Origin: Phenylobacterium sp.
GTDB lineage: Bacteria > Pseudomonadota > Alphaproteobacteria > Caulobacterales > Caulobacteraceae
DNA length: 64,000 nucleotides
Reading direction: 5' to 3'
NCBI RefSeq assembly: GCF_019636135.1
Contig: NZ_JAHBYD010000018.1
Span: forward strand, 1 to 64,000
Under the pieces are notes generated by a model. It saw only the letters and a list, made by a program, of their open reading frames with translations, was not told the DNA's origin and ran no database searches. Of this stretch, positions 38,184 through 46,341 are shown in pieces (position 1 is the stretch's first letter; every line of letters begins with the position of its first letter). Position numbers and translations under genes: made by a program.

Positions 38184-38525
38184 CTATTTCAGGGCCTTGA
38201 GGTAGTCGATGATCGCCGCGCGGTTCTCCTCCGCGGGCACCCCGATCAGCATCTTGGTCCCCGGCGCGAACTGCGCCGGCGCCTTCAGGAAGGCGTCGAG
38301 GTTGGCGTCGGTCCAGGTCCCGCCCTTGGCCTTCAGGCCCGGCGAGTAGGCGAACCCCGGCTTGGACGCGATGTCTCCGCCGGCCACGCCGTTCAGCGTC
38401 GGCCCCATCACCGACCCGCCGTGGCACATCTTGCACTGCATGTTGAAGAGCTGCGCCCCGTCGGCCGCCAGCGCGGGCGCGGCGGAAAGCGAGAGAAGAG
38501 CAGCAAGAGCGGCGGCGCGGTACAT
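38184..38525 (-). CDS. Small periplasmic cytochrome c
   Basis: A 113-residue class I cytochrome c. It has a signal peptide (APALAADG), one heme-binding CKMCH motif, and a distal Met likely in GTKMLIGVP, with the terminal helix RAAIIDYLKALK. Length and order are typical of cytochrome c2/c552-like electron carriers. The ATG at 38525 begins the signal peptide. It lies 16 bases upstream of the siroheme gene on the same strand, so cotranscription is likely. Confidence 0.92.
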   Translation of the reverse strand: MYRAAALAALLSLSAAPALAADGAQLFNMQCKMCHGGSVMGPTLNGVAGGDIASKPGFAYSPGLKAKGGTWTDANLDAFLKAPAQFAPGTKMLIGVPAEENRAAIIDYLKALK

Positions 38526-38664
38526 GAAAGCTCCCAAGGTCAACGTCGCGTTCGTCGGCGCGGTACGGAATACCCTTCGACCCCGGCCGACACCAAGGTT
38601 CGATTTACGCCGGTGTCCGGGCAGCGTCAGGGTCTCCCACAAATCAGCCAGTCTCCGAGGGTCC

Positions 38665-38820
38665 ATGCCGACGACGGTCGATGTGAACGGCATGGCTTCG
38701 AACGTCACGTCGCCGCCGGACACGCCGCTCCTATGTGCGCCCGGAGATGAACCGGGGCTGACCGGCGCGACATACGGCTGCGGCGTCGCGCAATGCGGCG
38801 CCTGCACGGCGCCGGCCGGG
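38665..38820 (+). pseudogene. Remnant of a [2Fe-2S] subunit gene of a molybdenum hydroxylase (IorA-like)
   Basis: From the ATG at 38665 the frame reads TTVDVNG, SPPDTPLL, GLTGATYGCGVAQCGACT. This matches the N-terminus of the small iron-sulfur subunit of isoquinoline 1-oxidoreductase/xanthine-dehydrogenase-type enzymes, including three of the plant-type ferredoxin cysteines. Similarity stops after ACT (about 38810), and the typical LLWALRDELGL is altered to LLCAPGDEPGL. The second [2Fe-2S] domain (about 100 residues) and the large subunit are missing. A family 1 dyad repeat begins about 80 bases downstream. I read it as a truncated, decayed gene. Confidence 0.65.
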
Positions 38821-38899
38821 CAGGTTGGGAAGCCTGGGCCGACCCCAACTTCTCGGACTTCGCACCACACTGCTCCACCCTGACCGCTTCGCGGTCTGT

Positions 38900-39102
38900 C
38901 CCTCCCCATCAGCGCAGGGCGATCGCATATGGTTTGTGGGCGAGCTTGTCCGCCCGATTCATGAACCGCAGAGACACGCAGAGAGCTCGCGGATCCACCG
39001 GAATCCTCTGCGTATCTCCGCGATCTCTGCGGTTTGACCGACGGCCTTTCGGCCGCCCGAATCCGTATGTGATCGCCCTCCCCATCGAGGCAGGGAAGGT
39101 GC
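38900..39102. repeat. Dispersed dyad repeat, family 1, copy B
   Basis: It has the same modules as copy A but in the opposite orientation: GCATATGGTTTGTGGGCG...CCGCCCGATTCATG on the left, the AACCGCAGAGA...ATCTCTGCGGTTT arms in the centre (the left arm is shortened), and GACGGCCTTTCGGCCGCC on the right. It ends with CCCTCCCC. The element stops 12 bases before the acyltransferase start. Confidence 0.9.
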
Positions 39103-39114
39103 TACCCAGCGGGC

Positions 39115-40029
39115 ATGAACTTCGACCTGATGCGGCTGGCGGCGGCGATGCTCGTCGTCGTGAGCCACACCTTTCCGCTGTCGGGGGCCGAGCCGCTGCG
39201 CATCCGGGGCGTCGAGGACCTGGGCGCGCTGGGCGTGTCGATCTTCTTCGTGATCTCGGGCTACCTCGTCACCGCGAGCTACCTGCGCGACCCGAAGAGC
39301 TATCTCGTGAAGCGCATCCTGCGGATCGAGCCCGGGCTGATCGCCTCGCTGGTGGTCACCGTCGTCCTGCTGGCCTTCGTCACGACGGCGCCCGCCGCCG
39401 AGTACTGGCCCGCCGCGGCGATGTACGTGGTCCGCAACGCGCTGCTTTATCCCGCCACCTACGAGCTGCCCGGCGTGTTCGCGGCCGCGCCGCTGGCGGG
39501 CGTGGTCAACGGGGTGCTCTGGACGCTCAGGCTCGAGTTCACATTCTACGTCGTCCTGATGCTGATCCGCGCCCGCCCCGCGCTGGTCTACGCCCTGGCC
39601 GCGGGCTGTGGCGTCGTCTGGCTCGCGATGACGCTCGCGACGCCCGGCTGGGCCGGAGAGCAGCTCACCCGCATCGCCTACCTCGGCGCCCGCAACGGGC
39701 TCCTGTTCTTCGCCGGCGCGGCGTTCCAGTTCGTCCGCTGGCGGCCGCCGCTGTGGCTGGGCGGGGTCTCGGTCGTGGCCTTCCCGCTGATCGGGCCGCT
39801 GGCCCTGCCGACCGCGGTCCTCGGCCTGGCGCGGCCCGGCAAGCTGCCCGCCGACCTCAGCTACGGGATCTACATCTACGCCTTCCCGATCCAGCAATGG
39901 CTCGCTGTCGAGGGGCGGCTGAACCTCGTCACGGCCGTCCTGAGCGTCGTGCCCTTCGCGGTGGCGAGCTGGTTCCTGGTCGAGCGGCCCGCGATGAAGC
40001 TGAAGCCCGGGCCGCGGCCGGCGTGGTGA
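39115..40029 (+). CDS. Acyltransferase 3 family membrane protein
   Basis: A 304-residue protein with about ten membrane segments of the acyltransferase-3 (OafA/YrhL) family, which moves acyl groups onto exported sugars or lipids. The N-terminus NFDLMRLAAAMLVVVSHTFPL carries the conserved His. The ISGYLVTASYLRDPKSYLVKR segment and the late LSYGIYIYAFP motif are typical. The start lies next to repeat copy B with little room for a promoter, so transcription may begin inside the repeat. Confidence 0.88.
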   Translation: MNFDLMRLAAAMLVVVSHTFPLSGAEPLRIRGVEDLGALGVSIFFVISGYLVTASYLRDPKSYLVKRILRIEPGLIASLVVTVVLLAFVTTAPAAEYWPAAAMYVVRNALLYPATYELPGVFAAAPLAGVVNGVLWTLRLEFTFYVVLMLIRARPALVYALAAGCGVVWLAMTLATPGWAGEQLTRIAYLGARNGLLFFAGAAFQFVRWRPPLWLGGVSVVAFPLIGPLALPTAVLGLARPGKLPADLSYGIYIYAFPIQQWLAVEGRLNLVTAVLSVVPFAVASWFLVERPAMKLKPGPRPAW

Positions 40030-40103
40030 GGGTTTTTCCGCCCGCCCGGTGAACCGATCACGCGTTCGTGCGCTCTACCTCCACTGCGAAGGAGAGAACC
40101 CAC

Positions 40104-40379
40104 ATGCGCATGATGATTGTCGCGGTCGCCGCCCTGGGCGCCCTGAGCCTGGCCGCCTGCGAGAGCAAGGCCGACAAGAACGCCGAGGCCCAGGCTGACG
40201 CCGTGAAGGCCGACGCGAACGTGGCCGCCACCCAACTGGAGACCCAGGCCGACGCCGCCAAGGAAGCCGGCGCCCCGGACGCCACGGTCGACGCCATGAA
40301 GGACCAGGCCGACGCGACTCGCGAGGCCGCCGACGCCAAGGGCGACGCCATCGAAAAGGCGGCCGGCAAGAAGGACTGA
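40104..40379 (+). CDS. Small helical lipoprotein
   Basis: A 91-residue predicted lipoprotein. The signal peptide MRMMIVAVAALGALSLAAC gives the lipidated Cys19. The mature part is an Ala/Asp/Lys-rich helix with repeated ADA/ADK patterns and no other cysteine. AAGGAGAG lies eight bases upstream of the ATG at 40104. A strong terminator follows. It looks like the abundant alanine-rich small lipoproteins of alphaproteobacteria; function unknown. Confidence 0.85.
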   Translation: MRMMIVAVAALGALSLAACESKADKNAEAQADAVKADANVAATQLETQADAAKEAGAPDATVDAMKDQADATREAADAKGDAIEKAAGKKD

Positions 40380-40404
40380 CCCGTCTCCAGGTCCGGGAGA
40401 GTGG

Positions 40405-40440
40405 GAAGCCCCGCGGCTCAGCCGAGCTTCGGGGCTTTTC
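40405..40440. terminator. Bidirectional terminator
   Basis: The GAAGCCCCG...CGGGGCTTTT hairpin lies 26 bases after the lipoprotein stop, with TTTT on the plus strand. It overlaps the stop codon region of the convergent PepSY gene. Confidence 0.8.
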
Positions 40441-41854
40441 GTCCGACCCGGGCGAGGTCGTCCCGGGCGCGCCGGAAGCCCAGCCAGACGCCGGTCGCGA
40501 CGCCGAGGGCCGCGGCCAGCAGCAGCAGGACCATCGCCGCCGCCCAGCCCGCGCCGCGGTCGAAGCCGTCGATGAAGTCGAGGCGGTGCATGCCCTCGAA
40601 CCACCAGCGATAGCTGACCGCCGTCCCGTCCAGGGCGCCCCGCACCCGCCCCGAGGCCGGGTCGAGATAGACGCGCAGGCCGTCGGTCAGGATCACGCGA
40701 TAGACCGGCAGGCGCACCGGCTCGTGGTGGCCGCGGTAGTACTGGTCCTCGGTCGTGAGCAGCTCCGCCGAGCGCGCCGCGCCCAGGCGCCTCGCCGCCG
40801 CAGCGAGGTCGCCGGCCGCCAGCGGCGCCGGCCGGCCGGCGGCGTCCAGCCGCTTGCCGTCGGCCATCAGGAAGATCTGCCCGCCCAGCGGCGCCGCCTC
40901 GATCCGGCGCGCGGCGACGCCCGCCGCCCGGGCCGCCAGCAGCGCCTCGCGCAGGTCGCCGAACGAGACCGCGCCCGCCACCTGCTCGACCCGCGGGTCG
41001 CCGTCGCTCTCCAGCAGGCCCCAGGGGTTCATCGACAGCAGCCCGCTCGCCACCCAGGTCAGCGTGAGGATGCCGGCCGCCAGCCCCGACAGGTGGTGCC
41101 ACGCCATCCAGCCCCGGAACGGCGTCAGCCGCGCGTCGCGCCAGGGCCGCCAGCTCACGACGCCGAGGTAGAGGCCGGTCACGGTCAGGAAGGTCCCGAT
41201 CACCGACGTCCAGATCACCACTTGCGCCCAGAGCTTCGTGTCCGCGCGCAGGATCTCCGGATAGAGCCAGTGCGGGATCGGCCCCAGCCACGCGCCGATC
41301 TTGCCGGCCCGGTCGACCGCCTGCGCCACCTGCCCGGTCTTCGCGGAGACGTAGACGTCGGTCCGCGCCGGGTCGTCGAAGGCGAAGACGTAGAAGGGCC
41401 GCGCCTTGTTGAAATAGCCGGTGACCGTCCACTGGTCGCGCTCGACCGCGCGCGCCATGCCGGGCCTGCCGGCGATCCCGTGGCCCTCCGCATAGGCCGT
41501 CGCGACCGCCGCGGCCTCGCCCGAGGTGACGTGATGCGCCGGCTGGCCGGTGGTCAGGTCCAGCACCTGGCCGTCGAAGCGCAGCACGGGGCGGCCGGCC
41601 AGGTCCTCGACCCGCGCCGCCATCACCTGCTGCACGTCCTGCACGTCGCCGAAGGCGCAGCACTGGCCCCAGGCGATGGGCCGCAGCCCCGCCGCCCGGT
41701 CCTCGTCGCGCACCTCGGGCCAGTGGGCGAACAGCATCGCGATCCCGCTCAGGAACCAGAGCAGCATCAGCAGGCCCATCGCCACGCCCACGTAGCGGTG
41801 CGTCACCACCAGCCACCTGGGCGCCCAGGGCTTGCGGCCCGGCTTCGCGGGCAT
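40418..41854 (-). CDS. PepSY-associated membrane protein (TonB-system reductase type)
   Basis: A 478-residue protein with about four to five membrane segments and large periplasmic parts carrying PepSY-like repeats. It starts PRWLVVTHRYVGVAMGLLML (first segment with the conserved His) and contains HWLYPEILRADTKLWAQVVIW and WMAWHHLSGLAAGILTLTW, where paired His residues could bind heme. Proteins of this family (FhuF/PiuB-like) commonly accompany TonB receptors and are thought to help reduce imported ferric siderophores. It is 16 bases downstream of the TonB receptor gene, in one operon. Confidence 0.88.
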   Translation of the reverse strand: MPAKPGRKPWAPRWLVVTHRYVGVAMGLLMLLWFLSGIAMLFAHWPEVRDEDRAAGLRPIAWGQCCAFGDVQDVQQVMAARVEDLAGRPVLRFDGQVLDLTTGQPAHHVTSGEAAAVATAYAEGHGIAGRPGMARAVERDQWTVTGYFNKARPFYVFAFDDPARTDVYVSAKTGQVAQAVDRAGKIGAWLGPIPHWLYPEILRADTKLWAQVVIWTSVIGTFLTVTGLYLGVVSWRPWRDARLTPFRGWMAWHHLSGLAAGILTLTWVASGLLSMNPWGLLESDGDPRVEQVAGAVSFGDLREALLAARAAGVAARRIEAAPLGGQIFLMADGKRLDAAGRPAPLAAGDLAAAARRLGAARSAELLTTEDQYYRGHHEPVRLPVYRVILTDGLRVYLDPASGRVRGALDGTAVSYRWWFEGMHRLDFIDGFDRGAGWAAAMVLLLLAAALGVATGVWLGFRRARDDLARVGRKAPKLG

Positions 41855-41870
41855 GGGACGAGGGGGCGCC

Positions 41871-43847
41871 TCAGAAGGAATAGGCGTAGCTCAGGTTCAG
41901 CGTCCGCGGCACGCCGCGAAAGCGGTAGAGGAACCGCTGGGTCGAAAGGTCGATCACGGCCGAGTTCACCCGCGTGGCGTAGTCCTCGTCGAAGGCGTTC
42001 TCAAGCCGGGCCGTGAGCCGATGCCTGCGCGTCGCCGGGTCGACGTAGACGTGCGCCGCCAGGTCCACCACGACGTAGTTTCCATAGTTCACCCGGCCGA
42101 AGCCCGTGACCTGCTGACGGACGTCGCCGGTCCAGAGCACGCTGGCCGAGGCGCCGAAAGGACGATCGGCCGGTTCGTAGACGATGGACCCCTTCGCCTG
42201 GGCCTTCGGGATGCGGTCGAACTGCCGCCCAGCGCCGGCCGCCCGCGTGCGGGTGTAGGCGAAGGAGCCGCGGGTGCTCCAGCCGTCGGCGATCCGGGCC
42301 GTCGCCTGGGCTTCGACGCCGCGCGAGCGGACCTTGCCGGCGGTGTTGACGTAGATCCCGTCCGGGAAGCCCGGCTGGTCGTAGTCGTCGACGATCAGGT
42401 CGTCGATCTTCCGCGCGAAGCCGGTGACCCGCCAGGTGAAGCGATCGACCTCGCCGCCGACGGCGAGGTTGCCGTTCAGGCTCTGCTCCGGCTTCAGGTC
42501 CGGATTGCCGACCGCGCAGCAGGGGTCGATCCCGAAGAGCTGTTCGGCGCTGGGCAGGATGAACGACGTGCCGACCATGCCCTCCAGGTAGATCGCGGGC
42601 GTCACGTCCCAATGACCCGACACGTTCCAGACCGCCTTGTCGGTCTCGTCGGTCCTGTTGAAGCGCACGCCGGCGGCGAGGTAGGCGTTCGCGATCAGGT
42701 CGTCGGTGGTCCGCACCTGGGCCACGAAGGCCTGCACCTTCTCGGTCTGCTGGGCGATCAGCAGCACGTCGTCGCGGCCGTTGAAGTTCTGGTAGTCGTA
42801 GCCGAGCTGGTACTCGAACCCGCGGTGCAGGTTCAGCTTGGCCAGGACGGAGACGCCGTAGTCCTCGTAGCCCCAGTAGGTCAGGTCGTCGATGATCACG
42901 CCCGGCGCGGCCGGGTTACCGGGCACGTTGTTGACCGTCGAATAGACGCTGTCCCAGTCGTGATAGTAGCCCTTCACCGAGAGCTGCACCCGCTCGCTGG
43001 CGTTCCAGTCGAGGCTGACGCTGCCGATCTCCTCGTCCCGGTCGTTGAACGACAGGCGCGTGAGCCGCGGGTTCGGATAGTCCAGGTGCGCGTCGGTGTG
43101 CTGGTAGTAGAGGTTCAGCGCCAGTCGCTCGGAGAGATCGATCCCCAGCTTGCCGCCGAAGCTCACCACGTCGTAGCCGCGCTTCCGGAGCGTCGCGCTG
43201 GGCTGGTAGACGTCGAAGACGCGGTAGCCGTCGGCCTCGTCCTTCGAGACCCAGGCCACGAACTTCGCCGGCCCGGCCGGGCCGCGGACCATCAGGTCGG
43301 CATGGACGCCGTCGTTGGTGTGCCCGCCGATCGTGAACGTCCCGCCGAGCGCGTCGGCATAGGGCCGGGTGACCACGTTGATCACGCCGGCGGCCGCCTG
43401 GGTGCCGTAGAACAGGCTCTGGCCGCCCTTCAGCACCTCGATGCGCTCGACCATGCTGGCCGGCAGCGTGTCGGCGGGGCTGGTCGAGGTGTAGAGCCGG
43501 TTGTTGATCCGCACGCCGTCGACCAGCCAGAGGACGTCGCCGGTGCGCGAGCCCTGCAGCGAGATGTCGGCGTACGAGAACGGCCCGTTGCGCGGCGCCA
43601 GGAACAGGCCCGGCGTCTGCATCTGCAGCGCCTGGCCCACGTCGACGTAGATGTTGTCGCGCAGGACCGCCGGGGTCACCACCTCCAGGTCGCTGCCGTA
43701 GCGCGACAGTTCCTGCGGCAGCGTCTCCTCGAGACGGGCGCCGGTCACCACCAGCTCGTCCACTTCCGCCGCGGCCGCGTGGGCCAGGCCCGGCGCCATC
43801 GCCGTCATCGCCGCGCCGGCCAGCAGCGCGCGCCTCAAACCGTTCAT
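41871..43847 (-). CDS. TonB-dependent outer-membrane receptor
   Basis: A 658-residue receptor with a signal peptide (PGLAHAA), a TonB-box-like VDELVVTGAR, a plug domain (VLRDNIYVDVGQALQMQTPG, RIEVLKGGQSLFYGTQAAAG, GVINVVT) and a 22-strand barrel ending in the aromatic signature LNLSYAYSF. A Cys pair occurs at DPCCAVGN, next to the conserved GNPDLKPEQS motif. It probably imports an iron complex or another scarce nutrient; the PepSY partner favours iron. The ATG at 43847 has GAGGGG six bases upstream. The divergent neighbour is a membrane-tethered regulator. Confidence 0.93.
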   Translation of the reverse strand: MNGLRRALLAGAAMTAMAPGLAHAAAAEVDELVVTGARLEETLPQELSRYGSDLEVVTPAVLRDNIYVDVGQALQMQTPGLFLAPRNGPFSYADISLQGSRTGDVLWLVDGVRINNRLYTSTSPADTLPASMVERIEVLKGGQSLFYGTQAAAGVINVVTRPYADALGGTFTIGGHTNDGVHADLMVRGPAGPAKFVAWVSKDEADGYRVFDVYQPSATLRKRGYDVVSFGGKLGIDLSERLALNLYYQHTDAHLDYPNPRLTRLSFNDRDEEIGSVSLDWNASERVQLSVKGYYHDWDSVYSTVNNVPGNPAAPGVIIDDLTYWGYEDYGVSVLAKLNLHRGFEYQLGYDYQNFNGRDDVLLIAQQTEKVQAFVAQVRTTDDLIANAYLAAGVRFNRTDETDKAVWNVSGHWDVTPAIYLEGMVGTSFILPSAEQLFGIDPCCAVGNPDLKPEQSLNGNLAVGGEVDRFTWRVTGFARKIDDLIVDDYDQPGFPDGIYVNTAGKVRSRGVEAQATARIADGWSTRGSFAYTRTRAAGAGRQFDRIPKAQAKGSIVYEPADRPFGASASVLWTGDVRQQVTGFGRVNYGNYVVVDLAAHVYVDPATRRHRLTARLENAFDEDYATRVNSAVIDLSTQRFLYRFRGVPRTLNLSYAYSF

Positions 43848-43944
43848 CACTGTCCCCTCGCGCGGCGGTGGGTCCGCCGTCCGGATGACGCGGCGATAGG
43901 ACGCCTCCCCCGCGCGGGGCGCGTACTTTACGGTTTCCAGGCCC

Positions 43945-43961
43945 GTTACAGGGGGTTACAG
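43945..43961. promoter_or_regulatory. Tandem direct repeat, candidate winged-helix operator
   Basis: GTTACAGGGGGTTACAG contains two GTTACAG copies spaced exactly 10 bases apart (43945-43951 and 43955-43961), i.e. one helical turn, in the 141-base gap between the TonB receptor and the regulator gene. OmpR/PhoB-type winged-helix proteins typically bind direct repeats with 10-11 base spacing. Confidence 0.6.
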
Positions 43962-43988
43962 CAGGGGCCTCCGGGTCGAAGGAACGGT

Positions 43989-45182
43989 ATGAGCGACGGG
44001 GTCTCCGAAGCGCTGGCGCAGCAGGTGGCGCGCGTCCGCGCGGCCGGGGTGCTGGGCCGCAGCCAGGGCCTCGCGCGCCTGTTCGACTACCTCGCAGACC
44101 CGGCCCGCGGCGGCCGCACCCTGCGCGAGGCCGACGTGGCGATGGACGTGTTCGGCCGCGGGCTCGACCTCACCGGCGACGCCTCGGTGCGCGTCTACGT
44201 CCACCGCCTGCGCAAGAAGCTGGACGAGTTCTACGCCGGCCCCGGCGCGGCCGAGCAGCACCGCCTGGTGATCCCGGTGGGGGAGTACCGGCTGGACGTG
44301 GTCGCGGCCCCCGAGGCCGTCGAGGCGCCGGCCGTTCCGCAGGCGCGCCCGCGCTGGCTCATCCCCGCCGCGATCGCGGCTGCGCTGCTGGTCGCCCTCA
44401 ACCTCGGCGCCTGGTGGTTCGTGGCCCGCGCGATCGCGCCCTACCGCGAGCTGGAGCGGGTCGCCGCGGCCCCGCTCTGGGCCGGCCTCGGGCGCGACCG
44501 GCCGGTCGTGGTGGTGGTGGGCGACTACTACATCTTCGGCGACACCGAGTACGGCCGCGAGCCCAAGCGGATGATCCGCGCCTTCGAGATCAACTCGCCG
44601 GCCGATCTCGACGCCTGGCTGATGGACAACCCCGAGCTCCAGGGCCGCTACATCGACCTCGACACCTACTACACGCCCGTCGGCGCCACGCTGGCGCTGC
44701 GCGAGATCATGCCGCTGGTGCGCGAGGCGGCGGGCGGGCCCGACCGCGTGCGCGTGATCACCGCCTCGCGCCTGACGCCCGACATGCTGAAGAGCTCCGA
44801 CATCGTCTACGTCGGCTACCTGTCGGCGCTCCGCGCGCTGCAGGGGCCGGTGTTCGACCGCTCGCGCTTCTCGATCGGCGCCACCTACGACGAACTCGTC
44901 GACCGCAGGACCGGCCACACCTACACCTCCGGCGCGGGCGCGGCGCCGGGCGACAGGCCCAACCGCGACTACGGCTACCTCGCCGCCTTCACCGGCCCGG
45001 CGGGCAACCGCTTCGTCATCGTGGCCGGGAACCGCGACATCGGCGTCATGCAGACCGCCGAGATCGCCACCGACCGCAAGTCGCTCTCGGCCCTGAAGCC
45101 CGGCCCGCTGGAGGCGCTCTACGAGGTGGACGGCGTGGGCCGCACCAACATCGGGGCCAAGCCCGTCGTCGCCAGCCGCTGA
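43989..45182 (+). CDS. Membrane-tethered winged-helix regulator with novel periplasmic domain
   Basis: A 397-residue protein. Residues ~20-103 resemble an OmpR/PhoB-type winged helix (LREADVAMDVFGR, DASVRVYVHRLRKKLDEFY, LVIPVGEYRLDV). One membrane segment spans ~123-145. The ~250-residue C-terminal part lies outside, with VVVVVGDYYIFGD, DLDTYYTPVGATLALREI and DIVYVGYLSALRAL. I do not recognise that domain. The layout is that of ToxR/CadC-like one-component regulators. It is divergent from the TonB receptor/PepSY operon, with a tandem operator-like repeat between, so it probably controls that operon. The ATG at 43989 is the first before the helical N-terminus. Confidence 0.82.
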   Translation: MSDGVSEALAQQVARVRAAGVLGRSQGLARLFDYLADPARGGRTLREADVAMDVFGRGLDLTGDASVRVYVHRLRKKLDEFYAGPGAAEQHRLVIPVGEYRLDVVAAPEAVEAPAVPQARPRWLIPAAIAAALLVALNLGAWWFVARAIAPYRELERVAAAPLWAGLGRDRPVVVVVGDYYIFGDTEYGREPKRMIRAFEINSPADLDAWLMDNPELQGRYIDLDTYYTPVGATLALREIMPLVREAAGGPDRVRVITASRLTPDMLKSSDIVYVGYLSALRALQGPVFDRSRFSIGATYDELVDRRTGHTYTSGAGAAPGDRPNRDYGYLAAFTGPAGNRFVIVAGNRDIGVMQTAEIATDRKSLSALKPGPLEALYEVDGVGRTNIGAKPVVASR

Positions 45183-45236
45183 ACCCCGGGCGGGACTTCG
45201 CCGTTTAGCCTGCGACCCAATCGAGGAGGTTCGAAC

Positions 45237-45611
45237 ATGACCGCCCGCAAGCCCGCGCACCCGCTGATCCCCGCCGACCGCGTCAACGGGACGGATGTCG
45301 TGAACAAGGCCGGCGACAAGCTGGGCAAGATCGAGGACGTGGCCATCGAGAAGGTCTCGGGCGAGGTCGCCTACGCGATCCTGTCGTTCGGCGGCCTGCT
45401 CGGCCTCGGCGCGAAGTACCATCCGGTGCCGTGGAAGCTGCTGAAGTACGACGCCGACAGGCGCGCCTACGTCGTCCCGATGGAGAAGGCCGACCTGGAG
45501 ACGGCGCCGATGATCGACGAGACGGAGCTGTCGGGCTGGACCGACGAGGCCACCCGCGACGCCATCTTCAAGTACTACGGCGCCTACGGCGTGGGCCCCT
45601 ACTGGATGTAG
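45237..45611 (+). CDS. PRC-barrel domain protein
   Basis: A 124-residue soluble protein with one PRC-barrel domain (GTDVVNKAGDKLGKIEDVAI, GEVAYAILSFGG, YHPVPWKLLKYD) and an acidic C-terminal tail. PRC-barrel proteins in this class are general adapters, often stress-induced. AGGAGG lies eight bases upstream of the ATG. It is 54 bases after the regulator gene; any functional link is unclear. Confidence 0.92.
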   Translation: MTARKPAHPLIPADRVNGTDVVNKAGDKLGKIEDVAIEKVSGEVAYAILSFGGLLGLGAKYHPVPWKLLKYDADRRAYVVPMEKADLETAPMIDETELSGWTDEATRDAIFKYYGAYGVGPYWM

Positions 45612-45725
45612 CGGCGAAATCGTGCGGCCGCCGGGGCTGACAAACCGGGTCAGCTTGGGTTCAGGTGGCGGCGGCCCAGGTAGGGGCCGTCATCCGTTCC
45701 CGATCACCGAGCGTAGTCCGAGCCC

Positions 45726-46112
45726 ATGCGTCGCCTCCTGTTCCCGCTCCTGCCCGCCGTCCTGGCGGCCTCCGCCGTACACGCGGCGCCCCCGCCCGCC
45801 CAGGCGAGCCTCGCCATGGCGTTCGGCAACACGGTCAAGGCGCTCTATGCCGACGGCAAGGCCCAGCGCATCTGGTTCAGGCCCGACGGAAGCTGGGAGG
45901 CCGTGGGCAAGCGCGGCAAGTGGTCGTCGGGCAAGTGGTCGCTGAAGGACGAGAACAAGGTCTGCCTCAAGCAGTCCCGGCCGTTCCCGGCGCCCTTCAA
46001 GTACTGCACCGAGTTCCCGGCCAACGGCCGCCCGGGCGTCGTCTGGACCTCGCAGGACATGTACGGCGAGCCGATCAGGCTGACCGTCGTGCGCGGCATC
46101 GAGCGACCGTGA
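45726..46112 (+). CDS. Small secreted protein, unknown
   Basis: A 128-residue protein with a signal peptide (ASAVHAAP). The mature part has the pattern GNTVKALYADGKAQRIWFRP, GKWSSGKWSLKDENKVCL and PFKYCTEF, so two cysteines could pair. This looks like a small periplasmic beta-domain seen in many alphaproteobacterial hypothetical proteins. The gene stands alone. Confidence 0.75.
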   Translation: MRRLLFPLLPAVLAASAVHAAPPPAQASLAMAFGNTVKALYADGKAQRIWFRPDGSWEAVGKRGKWSSGKWSLKDENKVCLKQSRPFPAPFKYCTEFPANGRPGVVWTSQDMYGEPIRLTVVRGIERP

Positions 46113-46341
46113 GGAGCACGACGTTCGGCGAACGAGATACATAGGAGGGCGGAATCCGCCGTCGCGGATATTTCTGACGGAATCGCTGAAATTCTGGCGA
46201 GACGCGAACGGCGCAACCTGACGACGCAACTCATTTGGCCCGTTTTCCATGGCCAAGCTTGCGTTAACCCTGATCTCTCTTAGCGTCCGCGACCGTTCGC
46301 CGCAGGGGGCGGCGGACCTACGGGAACGGGGAAACACTCAG

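Noticed and set aside
38793..39037. Short frames giving peptides such as RFMNRRDTQRARGSTGILC
   Set aside because: These are translations of the family 1 dyad repeat; the same peptides arise from every copy in several frames.
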